Below, in pieces: positions 1 through 11,800 of a stretch of 64,000 nt of DNA (positions are counted from its first letter, which is position 1; every line of letters starts with the position of its first letter). A program made the translations under genes and the position numbers. The stretch spans positions 56,846,491 through 56,910,490 of the forward strand of contig CM031857.1 of NCBI GenBank assembly GCA_018697195.1, read 5' to 3'. The notes under the pieces were generated by a model, which was not told the DNA's origin, made no database searches, and saw nothing but the letters and a program-made list of their open reading frames with translations. This DNA is from Certhia americana. Taxonomy: Eukaryota > Chordata > Aves > Passeriformes > Certhiidae.

Positions 1-2704
1 GAATATATAGCATAATACTGAAGAGCAAAGTATGGTATGACATAAGATTGGCGTTGTTATTAAATGTATCTTAGTGCTCAATTTATTATTTTTCCCCCTG
101 TCTGGTAAATCATCTTACCTGACTTCAGAGCATCTGCAGTTTATCTGATGGCACTGAGGTATCGAATGGGGAGAAACAAAAACCACAACCTGAAAGTGCT
201 TTGGATTTAATGTTACACATGTAAATCAGATTGATTTTATTTCAAAGGCATCTATTGCTCTCCACTGACACCTTAAAGGACCCAAAACAAATGTGGGCAT
301 AGGAAGTAGTTAAATTGTATGAGATGAAGCCTGCATTAGTCTTTGGGCTGACTGGTGGATTTAGAATAAACAGAAATGGAAGATTATGTGAAGATGCAGG
401 CTGTGCACACTTGAAGGTGCAGTGCTTCCTGACAGCTAAGTCCAGAGGGAAATAGGAATTGTACATCTGTAGAGCTCATAGTGACAGGTCAGGCAGATCA
501 GGACTAGAGCTGTGTCAGTCTTTCTTCTTTCCTGGATAGTCCTTTGTCCCTTGGACTTTATAATTACATGGTAAAAAGTCAAAGACAGTTTGGATGATGG
601 AAGGTGCCTCCTGAAGGAAGTCAGGGTGGCATCTGTATAAAGAGAGAGGGCTTGGTGCCCTTTTGCATGCAGGAAGGTATGATCAACCCAGGAGGATAAA
701 ATACCAGGGGAGTTTCTCAGGCCCACTCTTCAGGGTGCAGGTTTCTGTAGAAGGAACTCTTTCTCTGTTGTCTCATGTGCAGTCATTTTACTTATGGGAC
801 TGCTCAGCTCCTACATATTTTATTGGATTGTATACATTAAAGCATATCAATTACTTGTGTTACTGTGGTGCTTAGTCCCCCTGGATACCTAAAGACAGAA
901 TTCATTTTCTGAATTAGTGGTCCTACATTAGACATTAAGAAGTGATGAAAATTCAAGTTCAGTGAAATGAAGGAGTATTTGAAGGGCTTTGAGGAAAAAA
1001 TATTGTTGGATTTTGAAATAAATTGCAACTTTTGATTCTTTGAGCCGCAAAGTGAAAAACTATTTTTAAATGAATGCCAGATGGCTTTCAGAGTAACAGA
1101 AAGAAAATGAGCCCTAAGCTATTATTTAAACTATGGTGTGAAGGAAGCGTTTTCTTTTACATTAGAGAATGTGAAGTGTTACCATTGTATGACAGTGTCT
1201 TTTTTAGGTAAATGGAAACTGTTTCTTTTAGAATTAGTTTTAATCACTTGGATTTCTAAGCTGTGCTCAGTGAGTTCAAGCTATATCATTTTTCCTTTGT
1301 ATGCTGGGTCAGTGCCATACTCTGCTTTAAGTTTAGTTGGTTTAAAAGTGTGAAGAGAGTGCATTGTGATGAGTAGTTTCTAATTTTCTGTCATAGAGCT
1401 ATACATTCCCAAAACTTAATTTCTTAGTTTAAGTACTCCTACCTGACAAAAGAGAATTTTTTTCATAGAGTTGTTCCAAAGATGCTTATTTTATACATTC
1501 CATTGTAATTATTACTAATTTGAGATGGTGTGGAAAAAGTACATATATCTTTATATATAGATGGAGAGCTTTTAAAATGCAGTGAAGGACTCCCTGATCC
1601 TTGAAGCTTTACATTTACTATAATGCAATAAATGGGGTTTTTTTACTGCTTTTTTTTAATATGGAACATTATATAAATAGTGTTACTGCTTATAAATTGA
1701 ATTACACATTTCATAAAATATGCATCTCCTGGCTTCATTTTCAATTAACTCTTCTTTCAGTTGTGTGCTTATGTAAATCCGAGTGTATAACTGGAAATCA
1801 GTTAATTTGAATTGTTTTATTAGCTTTGATGAAGGCTTAAAAAGATAGTACTAGTCCAATGATGGTTTTCCACCAGTGTTACACACAAGTAGTCCTTAAA
1901 AATTTGCAAGTCATTTTTGAAACAAACAATCAATACTTAATTGATTAACTTAGGGAGTTTAAAGCACCTTTTTTCTACCTGGAAAGGCTTTATGCATAGT
2001 GTCTTCAGTAGTCACAAATGCATTTTTTTTCTTTATTGCTGCAGCAAAATAGTCAAATGTTTTTCTAGTTCAGGCAGCAATTGACGAAAGGAGATTTGAC
2101 AAAAGGATTTATTGACTTAAATCTAACAAGGAGATAGTAAGAAAAAAAAGGTTGGGATTTTTTTCTGTAGGAAATGCAAGCATACTTAGTTATTCTTTTC
2201 AAAACAAAACAGTCTTTATAAAACTGTTCAGAAATTTCTATGTACAGATTTGTTAAGTAGAATTGGTACATTGTAATAGAACACAAATTAAATATAAATT
2301 GCTGTGAACATGTAGATCATTCTTGAAATACAGATTTTTTGTCATATGGTTTCTTTTGTGAGATTACTGTGAGACTCATTTACCTGTGGTGGGGTTTGTC
2401 TCTCTTGGCCATATTTGTCTTCAGATATCTGAGCCAGTCACTGTAGCTGCCATTTATGCACAGGAAAGAAAATAATTTTTAGGACATAATTCTTCTAACC
2501 TACTTTGAACATATAAGTTATAATGAATTACACCTGAGAGGTGGCTGTTTTGACATCTAGTCAAATCCTGCTTATAGTGGTCCTTTGTACAATGCCCTTA
2601 CAGTCTTATTTTAAGTTCAAAGCTGTGCAGAATTTTGGGTTAATGGCTGGTGACAGAATGAGCCAATAATTTTTTATTCTATTTTTTTTTTAAATTTGAA
2701 TTAG
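1..2704 (+). other. VWA8: VWA8 intron, 3' part (upstream exon not in window)
   Basis: AT-rich intronic sequence ending in a T-rich tract and AG at 2703-2704. I searched it for a further VWA8 exon and saw none. Short open frames here (for example 436-726 on the minus strand) have no recognisable family and no splice context. I see no interspersed repeat that I can name. Confidence 0.8.
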
Positions 2705-2809
2705 GATTCCTTTCCTATGATGTCAGTCCAGCATGTTATTGACCGGCTTTACCCATACAATCTTTTCCTTGGAAAGGAAGGCAAGACTGCAGTCAAAGAC
2801 ATGTTAAAA
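2705..2809 (+). CDS. VWA8: VWA8 exon 1 of window (35 codons)
   Basis: The exon reads [20 protein letters not shown] and on to KDMLK, matching the segment after the first AAA-like module of VWA8, where human also has a DSFPMM motif. The acceptor is TTAG just before 2705 and the donor is GTAAGT at 2810. It is phase 0 at both ends. The two Met codons at 2717-2722 are internal and not a translation start, since the frame enters from an acceptor. The role is a helical linker or lid between the first and second AAA modules. An LTR begins only 82 bp beyond the donor. Confidence 0.93.
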
Positions 2810-5800
2810 GTAAGTATTGCACAATAACAATTTTACTGTTATAATTCTAGGGAGTCATGGATTATGGCAGTATTTCTCCTGACTATTATTATGTCCTGGT
2901 TTAGGGCAAGTTTTGGGAGGAAGCTTCAGAAATGGTCTTTTCTAGAAAGCAAATTCATGTGGCCCCTCCCCTGACTGGTTTGGGAGGTAAACTTCCTTTG
3001 AGAAAAGTGGAAAAACCTTTTTATTTAACAAGCAAAGTACACACAAGCATGTAAAAATTCGTAATATTAAACAGTGGAACCTCTTGCTGTTCTGAAGAAA
3101 TGGCAAATTCAGAGAGAGAGTCCTTGTCATGGACTGTAGCTTGGCTCACTCAGTCTTTTCTCAGTCCCTCCTGTGCTGGAAAATGCCGTGTCACAGGCCC
3201 TGGTGGGTCACAGGTGTGAGCTCCCGGGGTTCCTCTGGGGTTTCGGTCCAGAGCAGTGCTGAACAGTTCCAAGGAAAAATTTAAAAAGCTGCAGTCCTGG
3301 GAACTTCTCTGCCTCAGCTAGCTAAAAAGCTAACTAAAAGCAAAGGAAACCTCTGTCTCACTGTCCGTGCTGCAGGCGGCAAACGCTGAGAGCGAGAAAT
3401 GCAGGGGAGTGAATATGAAACTTTGGCACATGCAAACTGCGTGCCACTGCTTCCCCCTCCCTTTGCTCTCTGATCTGGTTTCAAAGATGCAGCACTTATT
3501 TCTGGGCTAAACAGATGAATGGGGATACAATTCATTATCATAAAGTCACCCCAGGACATGGCACTTCATTACTTCTGTATAAAACCAGAAATCTTATTGC
3601 TGGTGCTTAAAACTTTATTGCTGGTGCTTAATTAAAACGTTATTGCTGGTGCTTAAAACTTTCATAGCAGTATTTAAAAAAAACCTTATAAACTGGTTAA
3701 TTTCATTATAGTGAAAGGTGAAATCTCTAGGATCTTTGGAATATTTACACCTCAGTTAAAGACTACAGAAAAGTCTTCATTATGTAAGAAGTGGTTAATT
3801 AATTTGAAAGTAGTTACTTGTATGATTAAGGTAATCAAATGCTTAAAAAATACCACTGGTATTTGACATCTAAGAGGAGATTCTGAAAAGACTGTAGATA
3901 TCACATGCACAAACTACATTCACTATTGCATGATCACAGATTGCATTAGTCTCTGGATTTGGGCTTGTTATTTTTTGTTGTTTGTTGTTGGTCAGATCTG
4001 TTTTGTTGGTTTGTCCATATTTGATAGTAGCTTACAAAGCCTGTGATTATGACGGGTAGTTTCATTTTTCTTTTAAAACTTAAGCACAGTGTCAGCTTTC
4101 TTTAACGTTTTAATATGTTGTAGGAGTTACATATGTTGCTGAAAATTAGCGTTAAAGTATTTTAACCAGCTCTTTCAGTCCTGAAAATTACATAACATTT
4201 CTATGTTCATATTTGGAAATAACCAACTTGGTAGTGAATATTTGGTTTCCCTAAACCAAGCTTATGTGTCAGGGAAATATTTGCAGCCCATCTCTGCTGA
4301 TGTATTCTTTCTCCCTTCTCCCCCCTCCTTTTCACATTGGAGTTCAGTCCTGCATTCCCTATGTAACAGGGCTGCTCTCCTACTTGTCTTTCTCAGTTTT
4401 AGGATGGACAGTCCTTGCATTTGATTAGGGGATTGTCCTGAATGACTTCCTAGCTTTTCTGAACTGTCAAAGCTGACTCCTGTGGGATCCTACCTACCAC
4501 TTCTTTGAGTAAGCCAATACGGCCTGAAGTCCTGGACCTGAAGTAATTTGTCACTTGCCTTTAACTGTTGCACAGGAGCTTCCACCTGAATATGTGGAAG
4601 AACGTCTTTAGTGTACGGGTAACATAGCACTGGATCAGATTGCCCTGAGAGGTTGTGGAGTCTCCGTCACTGGAGATATTCATGAACCATATGGATACAC
4701 TCCTTTGCCATGTGCTGTGGGATGACCCTGCTTGAGCAGGGAGGTTGGACCAGATGACCCTCTGTGGTCCCTTCCAACCCGACCCACTCTGTGATTCTGT
4801 GTCATCCTTTCCTTCCACCACAGTTTGGGGTGATTGAAGTTGCCTGTAAGAGGAATAATCCATGTGGAAATAGACTTTTATCTGTTAGCAGAGCAGTAAC
4901 AGTCCCTTCTATCTTAATATGCCTTTATTTTGCCCTTGTCATTTTCTTTATTCCTTCAATAACAGATGGTGAATGTCTTTGTGTGCAATACCGTCAGCTT
5001 CACTTTCTATTTCTTTTCTTTAACTTTGTGTTGTGTATGCTTTTGCTCCTTGTATAAGACAGATTTAACTCATGAAATTTTCTTTCTCAATAATAATCTA
5101 CTTTTAAATATCTCATAAATAGACTTTTCTGTGTTAATTTTCCTCTTTTTTAATAACAATCTTCCTCATCACTACCTTCACAAACTTACTATGTCAACAA
5201 GTACGTATAATCTTACTTGGAATTTTATTCTATTTGCACACCACAAATCTTGTTAAGCGATGAACCTCAAGAAACACAGAAGATAACTGGTTGTATTGAC
5301 AATGTCTGTTTATAATGATGTTATAATAATAGCAGCTTCAGAACTATATACATTTTAATAAGAGATGATTTTTTGCATTCTGTAAGAATGGTGAGGGAGA
5401 GGAGTCTAGCAGAAGCAAGACTCCTCATTTCTCTGGGTTTCCTTAGTGTCCAGGTAATAACTGCCACTGAATACTTCTTTCTGTGTAAAAGGAAATGCTA
5501 ATCTTAACTGGGTGGTCACAAGAGTTGGAAAAAACCCCCAAAACTGGAAGTGTTGGATTAATTTGTGTATTCAATCACTTCTTAATGTCAGCTAACATTT
5601 AAAGAAAAAAGCCCCAAATTTCAGATAATGGAATGTAAAGTTTAGGTGTCAGACTCAGAAGCAGATATGGGAATGTAGGAATACAGCTGATAACATACCC
5701 TAATTTCAGGCTATCTTCCCTTCTAATCAGCTGTTGGAACTGAGAAGTGAGATAGCCAGTAGTTTTTCCAAACAGGTAGTTTTGGCAGCTGTTAGACACT

Positions 5801-8800
5801 GTGTATGTTTCCTGAAGAGATCATATTCTCAAAGCACTGTCTTCCCAGATGTTATCTTCAACTTGGAGAAATCCTTTCCTTACACACCTTGCTTACTGAG
5901 GCTACACCAAGTCTAGGTGTTCCTTGTAGTTCTTATTCTCAGTGATGAAATGATATTACGTATTGACTTATACCTTCCCTGGGAGAGAAGGTAGTTTGTT
6001 GAGAGTGTTTGTGGATAAGAAACTTGACATGACCCAGCAATGTGAGCCTTGAGTCCAGAAAGCCAGCTGTACCCTGGGCTGCATCAAAAGCAGCTTGGCC
6101 AGCAGGTTGAGAGAGGGGATTCTGCCCCTCCATTCCTCTCTGGTGAGACCCCACTGAAATAATGTTGAAGAAAAAAGAATGTCTATCAAACAACTTTTTA
6201 ATTTGATATGAAAGTAGCTCCTTGTTTCGAACTAGTGAGCATAAAAAAAGGCATTTAAGGATTGCGCACTAATCCAGCATCAGCAGTGGTCTCTAGAAGT
6301 GCTTAACGTACAGAAGCATTTGTACAAATGCTACAGTGTGCAGCATTCATCAGTTCACTAGCTTGCAACAGACAGGACAAAAGTACCAAAATAAACTTGC
6401 AATGATATACCTTTGTTTACCCTTAATTGAAGTTTCTGCACTTGGCAACTTTATCAGTTTGTATTCTGATTTTTAAAGGCGATCCTTAACTCAAAAGATA
6501 TGACAGAGGAAAATATGAGCTGGTTGGAACTGTGGCCTTCAAAATAATCTGTACTTCCATGAGATACTGGCATGGCAAATTATTTTGACTGACAGATAAA
6601 CATTTGAAATATAGTAGTAAAAACTAAGTAAAAAAGTATTTGAGGTTTATCTCTGAAAGATAGATATGGAGAAATCACTGATTTCAAGGAAAACAGCTTC
6701 AAGTTAAACATTGTCAAACAATAAGCTTGAGCATCTATGCTGTGTTTCCCACGGCACTGGAGTTTCGTTTTCTGTATGCAACTGAGAGGCTTTTATAAAA
6801 CTGATTGGCTTCATTGCGGTCAGGCATGGTGGTGAATAAGATGCTCCATATTTTCCATACTTATTTCTTCATTGTCCTATAAACTTCTATTTTACTTCAG
6901 ATTCATCAGATGTTTTGGGTTTACTCTTTTAATTCTCACATGCCTCTTGTGTGCCTTTTTTACAGTATTGGAAACACCCACTGTTTGGATTTTTTAACCT
7001 TCTAATCAGGAGAATCTTTCCATGAGAGTTTAGAAAAATACATACTGAACAGATTTATCTTAATAAATGAGCAAGTCATTTTTAGCCTATATCCTTTTCT
7101 AGCTTCACTCTAAAACCCTAGAATTTTTCTTCATTTTTTTCATGCTTTGATTAATTCTGTTTCCTGTCTTGATCTCATATCAAATAAAAGATTTTTTGTT
7201 GCCTTTACTCATTTTTGTATTACTTGCACACCCACTTTAATCTTACCTGACCTCCTTATTGAAAACTGTTTCCCTGCCTCACAGTACATAGGAATGCTTG
7301 TAAGACTGGAATTCTTTTTCTTGTCTAGACAAGAAAGAATTCTCCAGAATTCTTTTCTAAGATATTTCTGTTGCAAATTTTGTTCTAAGGAAGGATTTGT
7401 TTCTCTCTCACTCCTTCCAAAGTATTTTATAATCTTTGGGGTTTTGCATTAATAGATGCTGTTAGTGCCAGTACATACCACTGTAGTGGAATCTGTCAGA
7501 CTTCATCTATCAATCCATCCCATCTTGCATTTGCAGTTCCTATTTTGCTCCTTGTGAAGCAGTTCAGTCCTCTGGTTCTTTGGAAAATTCTCTTTCCTTC
7601 CCATGCAGGGAATCTTCCAGCCTTTGGATGCCACTCTTGAATAGCCTTGCTGCCTTGGGTTCAACCGAGTGGTCATCTGCAGCTGTGGCTTTTTTAAGCT
7701 CTCTGTTCCTTTGACCAAATGGATTACTGGTGTATTCTTTGCATTTTCCATTTTCAGATATTGCTGATCATCAGGTACTCCCAAGTGGTCAGAATTCCTC
7801 TTCTTTTTTTCCCTAACTTTTACAGTTTGCCTTTTCTCACATGTTCTTAGACATGCAGAATGTGGCCTGATGGTTATGAGGTGCCAAACCACTTCCCTGG
7901 AGTTTGGTGACTGGTCTATTCTTTTTGCTTTCCTCTGAGTCAATGAGGCTGCCTGCTTCTGACTCTGCAAATATCTCTTAAATTTTCTGATATTGAGTGT
8001 GCTTGGTAGTTGTTCTCTAAAACCACAAATATTTTTTCCTTCGCAGCTATCAACTTCAACATTTTATAGAGGAAGTTGTTTGTGCCTCAGCAGAAATGCT
8101 TAATGTGTTGTACATCCATTTTATGCCACTCTGATTCCGTTTCTGCCTATCAGAATTCTAAATGAAGAACTGTGTCAAAGGGGCCTGTCTTGGTCTGAAA
8201 GCCACAGGCAGTTTTGTTTGCAGCTTCGGTTCAGGTGTAGGTGTGGTATTTACTAGAGGTATGAGGTTGTTTATTGCTAGCATATTCAGTTCAGCAACAT
8301 CTGTGTAATTACATGTGACAAATTCAAATTCAGTTAGATGAATTTAAGTTGTGTAAATTCAGTAACAATTTGCACATAGATGTTCCTCTTTCACTATCCT
8401 GACTTAATGTCTAAAACGCTACAGAACCCTCAGCAACAACAAAAAACACCAAAGAAAATCCCACCAAAACAAAAAAGCACCAACCAATCAGAGAAACACC
8501 TTAGAAATTTTAAATTCCCAAGACCTTTGCGTACAAGTCCTGCTGTTGCTATCTCTAAATCCTTATTACCTGGAATCCAGCATCTGCTGGTGCAGGTAAT
8601 GTTGCTCACTCACTTATTTTCTCTTGTTGGTAAGGGATTTAGTGTAAAAGCAGTTGGCAATTTTGTATATAGGCACCCTTGACTCTATCCAAAATGCCAT
8701 TAATTTAGTAAGAATATTGCAATTTATTAATGAAGATAAGAGTGAGAACATTTGGTAGTTGATTTCACAGAATCATGGTTGGAGTGTTTCTTAGAATCAT

Positions 8801-11800
8801 ACTTGGAGTTAGTACTCAGTAGGCATTCCTGTCCTCTCTTGCTTTTTAAGAATTTAATGGTGTCTGAAGTAGACTCAGCTGTTACAATAAGAATATAATT
8901 TGGTGCAGCCCTTTACTAAAGTACCTTTATCTTAAATACATATTTAAACATAGTATTCTTGTAGGCTTATGCTCCAGAATGGAATCTTTCAAAGTGATAG
9001 AGAAAAAGCTTTTGTAAAAATCCATTTCAGTTTTCTTTTTAAACTTTAATAGACAGTGCTATGAATCCTAGTAGTAATAATACTGTATGCCATTTAAGAG
9101 TGATTTTACGTTAATGACTTTTGTTTAAAAAAACCTCTGTTTTCTAAGAATTCTAAGGAGTTGGACAGTACTCCTTTTTCTCTTGTTTATTCAACTTTTA
9201 CTCTGTTGAATAAAATGGCTCTGTGAATTCAGTAGTTCCAATTATTAGCTTTTCTGTGTTTAAAGTCCACAATATGACTCTCCTTACTGAACATTTTTAA
9301 AATGTTTTTTGTGCTTTCTATGTACAGCAAAAATAAAGAATATAGTGCTTGAAAGAGGATTAAGGTAACATATGTCCTGTTTTACGTCCTTGGTACACCG
9401 AGAACATGCTGAAGGCTTAATTTGTACAGGTTGTCCTCAATTTTAATTGTATGAGGCAGCTATAAAACTAAGTAAATGCAATGTTTGCTGGTTGTTTTTA
9501 TTGGTAGTCAGACGTTTAAATCTACAATTGGTCATAATGAGCTGCAGAGATAGGTGATCTATTATTATACATGCTAAAGGCAATGGTTCATTTCTTGTGT
9601 TATTTTAGACTGTCAGGCTAAGACTTGGCAAAGTCACCATGTGACATTTTCAGTTTACATCTGTCACTACAATCTGAGTAAGTATACAATCTCTCTGCTT
9701 TTGTTTTAAATGTAAGATATATAGGCCATGAAGAATGTGAACACACGTATCTGTAGTAAAAGTTGAAGTAAATGGATTTAGGACTTCACAAGCAATTAAT
9801 CATGAATATGCTTCTGGCATTATTTTAGAAGGAACAGTTTCAAAAACCCAGAGGTTGTGTTTAACAATTAATTTCCTCACCCCTGAATTTTACAGCGCTT
9901 TGAGCTTCAAGATTCAGAAAAACACTTGTTTCCCAGGAAGATTACTAGAGTAGAAAATGTACATGGGAACAAACACTTCAAGGCTGATGTAACTGTCCAA
10001 ATTGGTGAAAAAGAAGTGACATTCCAGGTATGAATTTATATATTCATCAAACTATAATATGTTTTTAAAAATCACTAACTTCTTTTTGTCTCTTCAAGAA
10101 TTTGACACACACTTGATACTAAAAGTCGTTTGCACTGAACCTTTTTTTTTCTCGTGGAATAACATATGGTATTTATTGGAGACACATTTAGGTACTGGAA
10201 TATTAGTTTATGGATACACATGATTTTATTTCTAGATAAACTCATAGTTTCCTCCATGTGAATCATTACAGTTTGGATGAAAAAAAAAGCCTTTCAATTT
10301 CTTTTTTTTTCATTTTATTTTATTGGATTAGAATAGCAGAGAGTACTTAGGATGCTCTTAATGCTGCTTTCCCTTTTTCTTTTTGTAAAAACAATAGTCT
10401 GTCTTTGTTTACACTTCAAATAAAATCTAATGAGTGCTTGGTAATGTTCTGACACAGGATGTTGGGAAAATGGAACAAAGTAATCACATCAAATATGATT
10501 AGTTTGAGTTTCTTTCAATGAAGTTTATGACCTGCTAGGTGGTGAAATAAGTTCTTACTCAGGAAACAGATGCTGATCTCAGAATTTGAAGTTACTGTTG
10601 AATTTAGGGAGTCTATAGAGTCTGTAAAGGTGAATTAGTGGGAGTTTGATTATAATAACATTGGTGAGGAATATCCTAGGAGTTTGTACCTTGACAAAAT
10701 GAAGAGGGGAACAACAGCAAATGGGAATTTTTCAAGAAGAGTTGAGTCTGTAGGAACATGATTCAGTTCTTTTCTGAAGTAAAGATTTTTGGTTTTGTTT
10801 GACTTAAAGGTGATATGTTCTAAAAGTACTAATGCAGAATGTCTCTCTTATGCTCTCTGAACAGGAGGGCATAAGAAGTTTGCAGATGAAACAGTTTCCA
10901 GACTAGAGCAGGAAGTGGAAATGTAGAGCAAGAGCCTTAACGTGGTGAACAATTGAAACTCTCCAAAGTTTGGGTCAAAGTAGTTCCTTCAGATTTTCAC
11001 AATACTAATTGCTCTATCTCTTCCATGTTTCTCTGATGAGAAAAGAATATTGGTGACTTTTTTTTTTGTCTCTTTCATGAACAGCCTGAAGTTCTTTGCA
11101 TACCCCAATGCTGTAATTTTATTGATTCACATTTTTAAAATTTTGTTCATGAAGAGTGGGTGAAGGAGTTTGTCTGTTAGAAATTAGGTGGTTTAATTTT
11201 GTGCCAGTGACAGATTCAAGTTTGATGGATGACAGTTATCAGCAAAATATTACAGTGGTTTTGTACTAGCATAACCTAGTTCACACAAAGCTTAGAGTTA
11301 TCACAGCATGGCTTATTTAGCATTTTGATCTACTTTTTTTTTCTTATAGGTTCCAGCTGGAACTGGAATGTTAAAAAGTTCTCGATCGGATACCTTCATA
11401 AGGACTTCCAGCCATAATCAACTGTTGGCAGAAATGATGCAATCCCATATGGTTAAAGATATGTGTTTAATTGGAGGAAAAGTAAGAATTTAAATTTCTA
11501 TTCTCCCTTCTTCCCCATGATCTTTAGAATGTAATCTAATTAATATTTTTTAACTTTTTAGGGCTGTGGCAAAACAGTTATTGCAAAGGAGTTTGCTGAT
11601 ATACTGGGATACAGCATAGAACCTATCATGCTGTACCAGGTAAGGAAACTATCTGCTGATGCTCATGCTTTAAATATGATCTCAAATAGAGACTTTCTCA
11701 CAACACTAAAGGTGAGTTGAGTGTTTTTGCAAGCCCCAAGCACTGTCATGCTTAAGTCATAGCCAGTGGTCACTCAGTACTTGTTTGGAAAGAATTGTCT

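Larger units (their letters stand above)
2810..9895 (+). other. VWA8: VWA8 intron 1 (7.1 kb)
   Basis: The intron runs from GTAAGT to TTTTACAG. It contains an antisense LTR (2892-3558), three 20-bp direct repeats (3594-3659), a CR1 3' end (4561-4802) and a CR1 ORF2 piece (6009-6157). The minus-strand open frame at 7503-7970 has no recognised homologue. An A/C-rich patch lies at about 8425-8485. The remaining stretches hold nothing I can name. Confidence 0.85.

Noticed and set aside
2717..2722. Two ATG codons in the first exon as a translation start
   Set aside because: The frame enters from an AG acceptor at 2704 and the residues before the Mets (DSFP) match the VWA8 interior, so they are internal methionines.
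8763..8832. Possible antisense CR1 end (TTCACAGAATCATGGTTGGAG)
   Set aside because: The first about 20 bases look like a reversed CR1 terminus, but the following sequence does not continue in the CR1 order, so I could not support it as an element.
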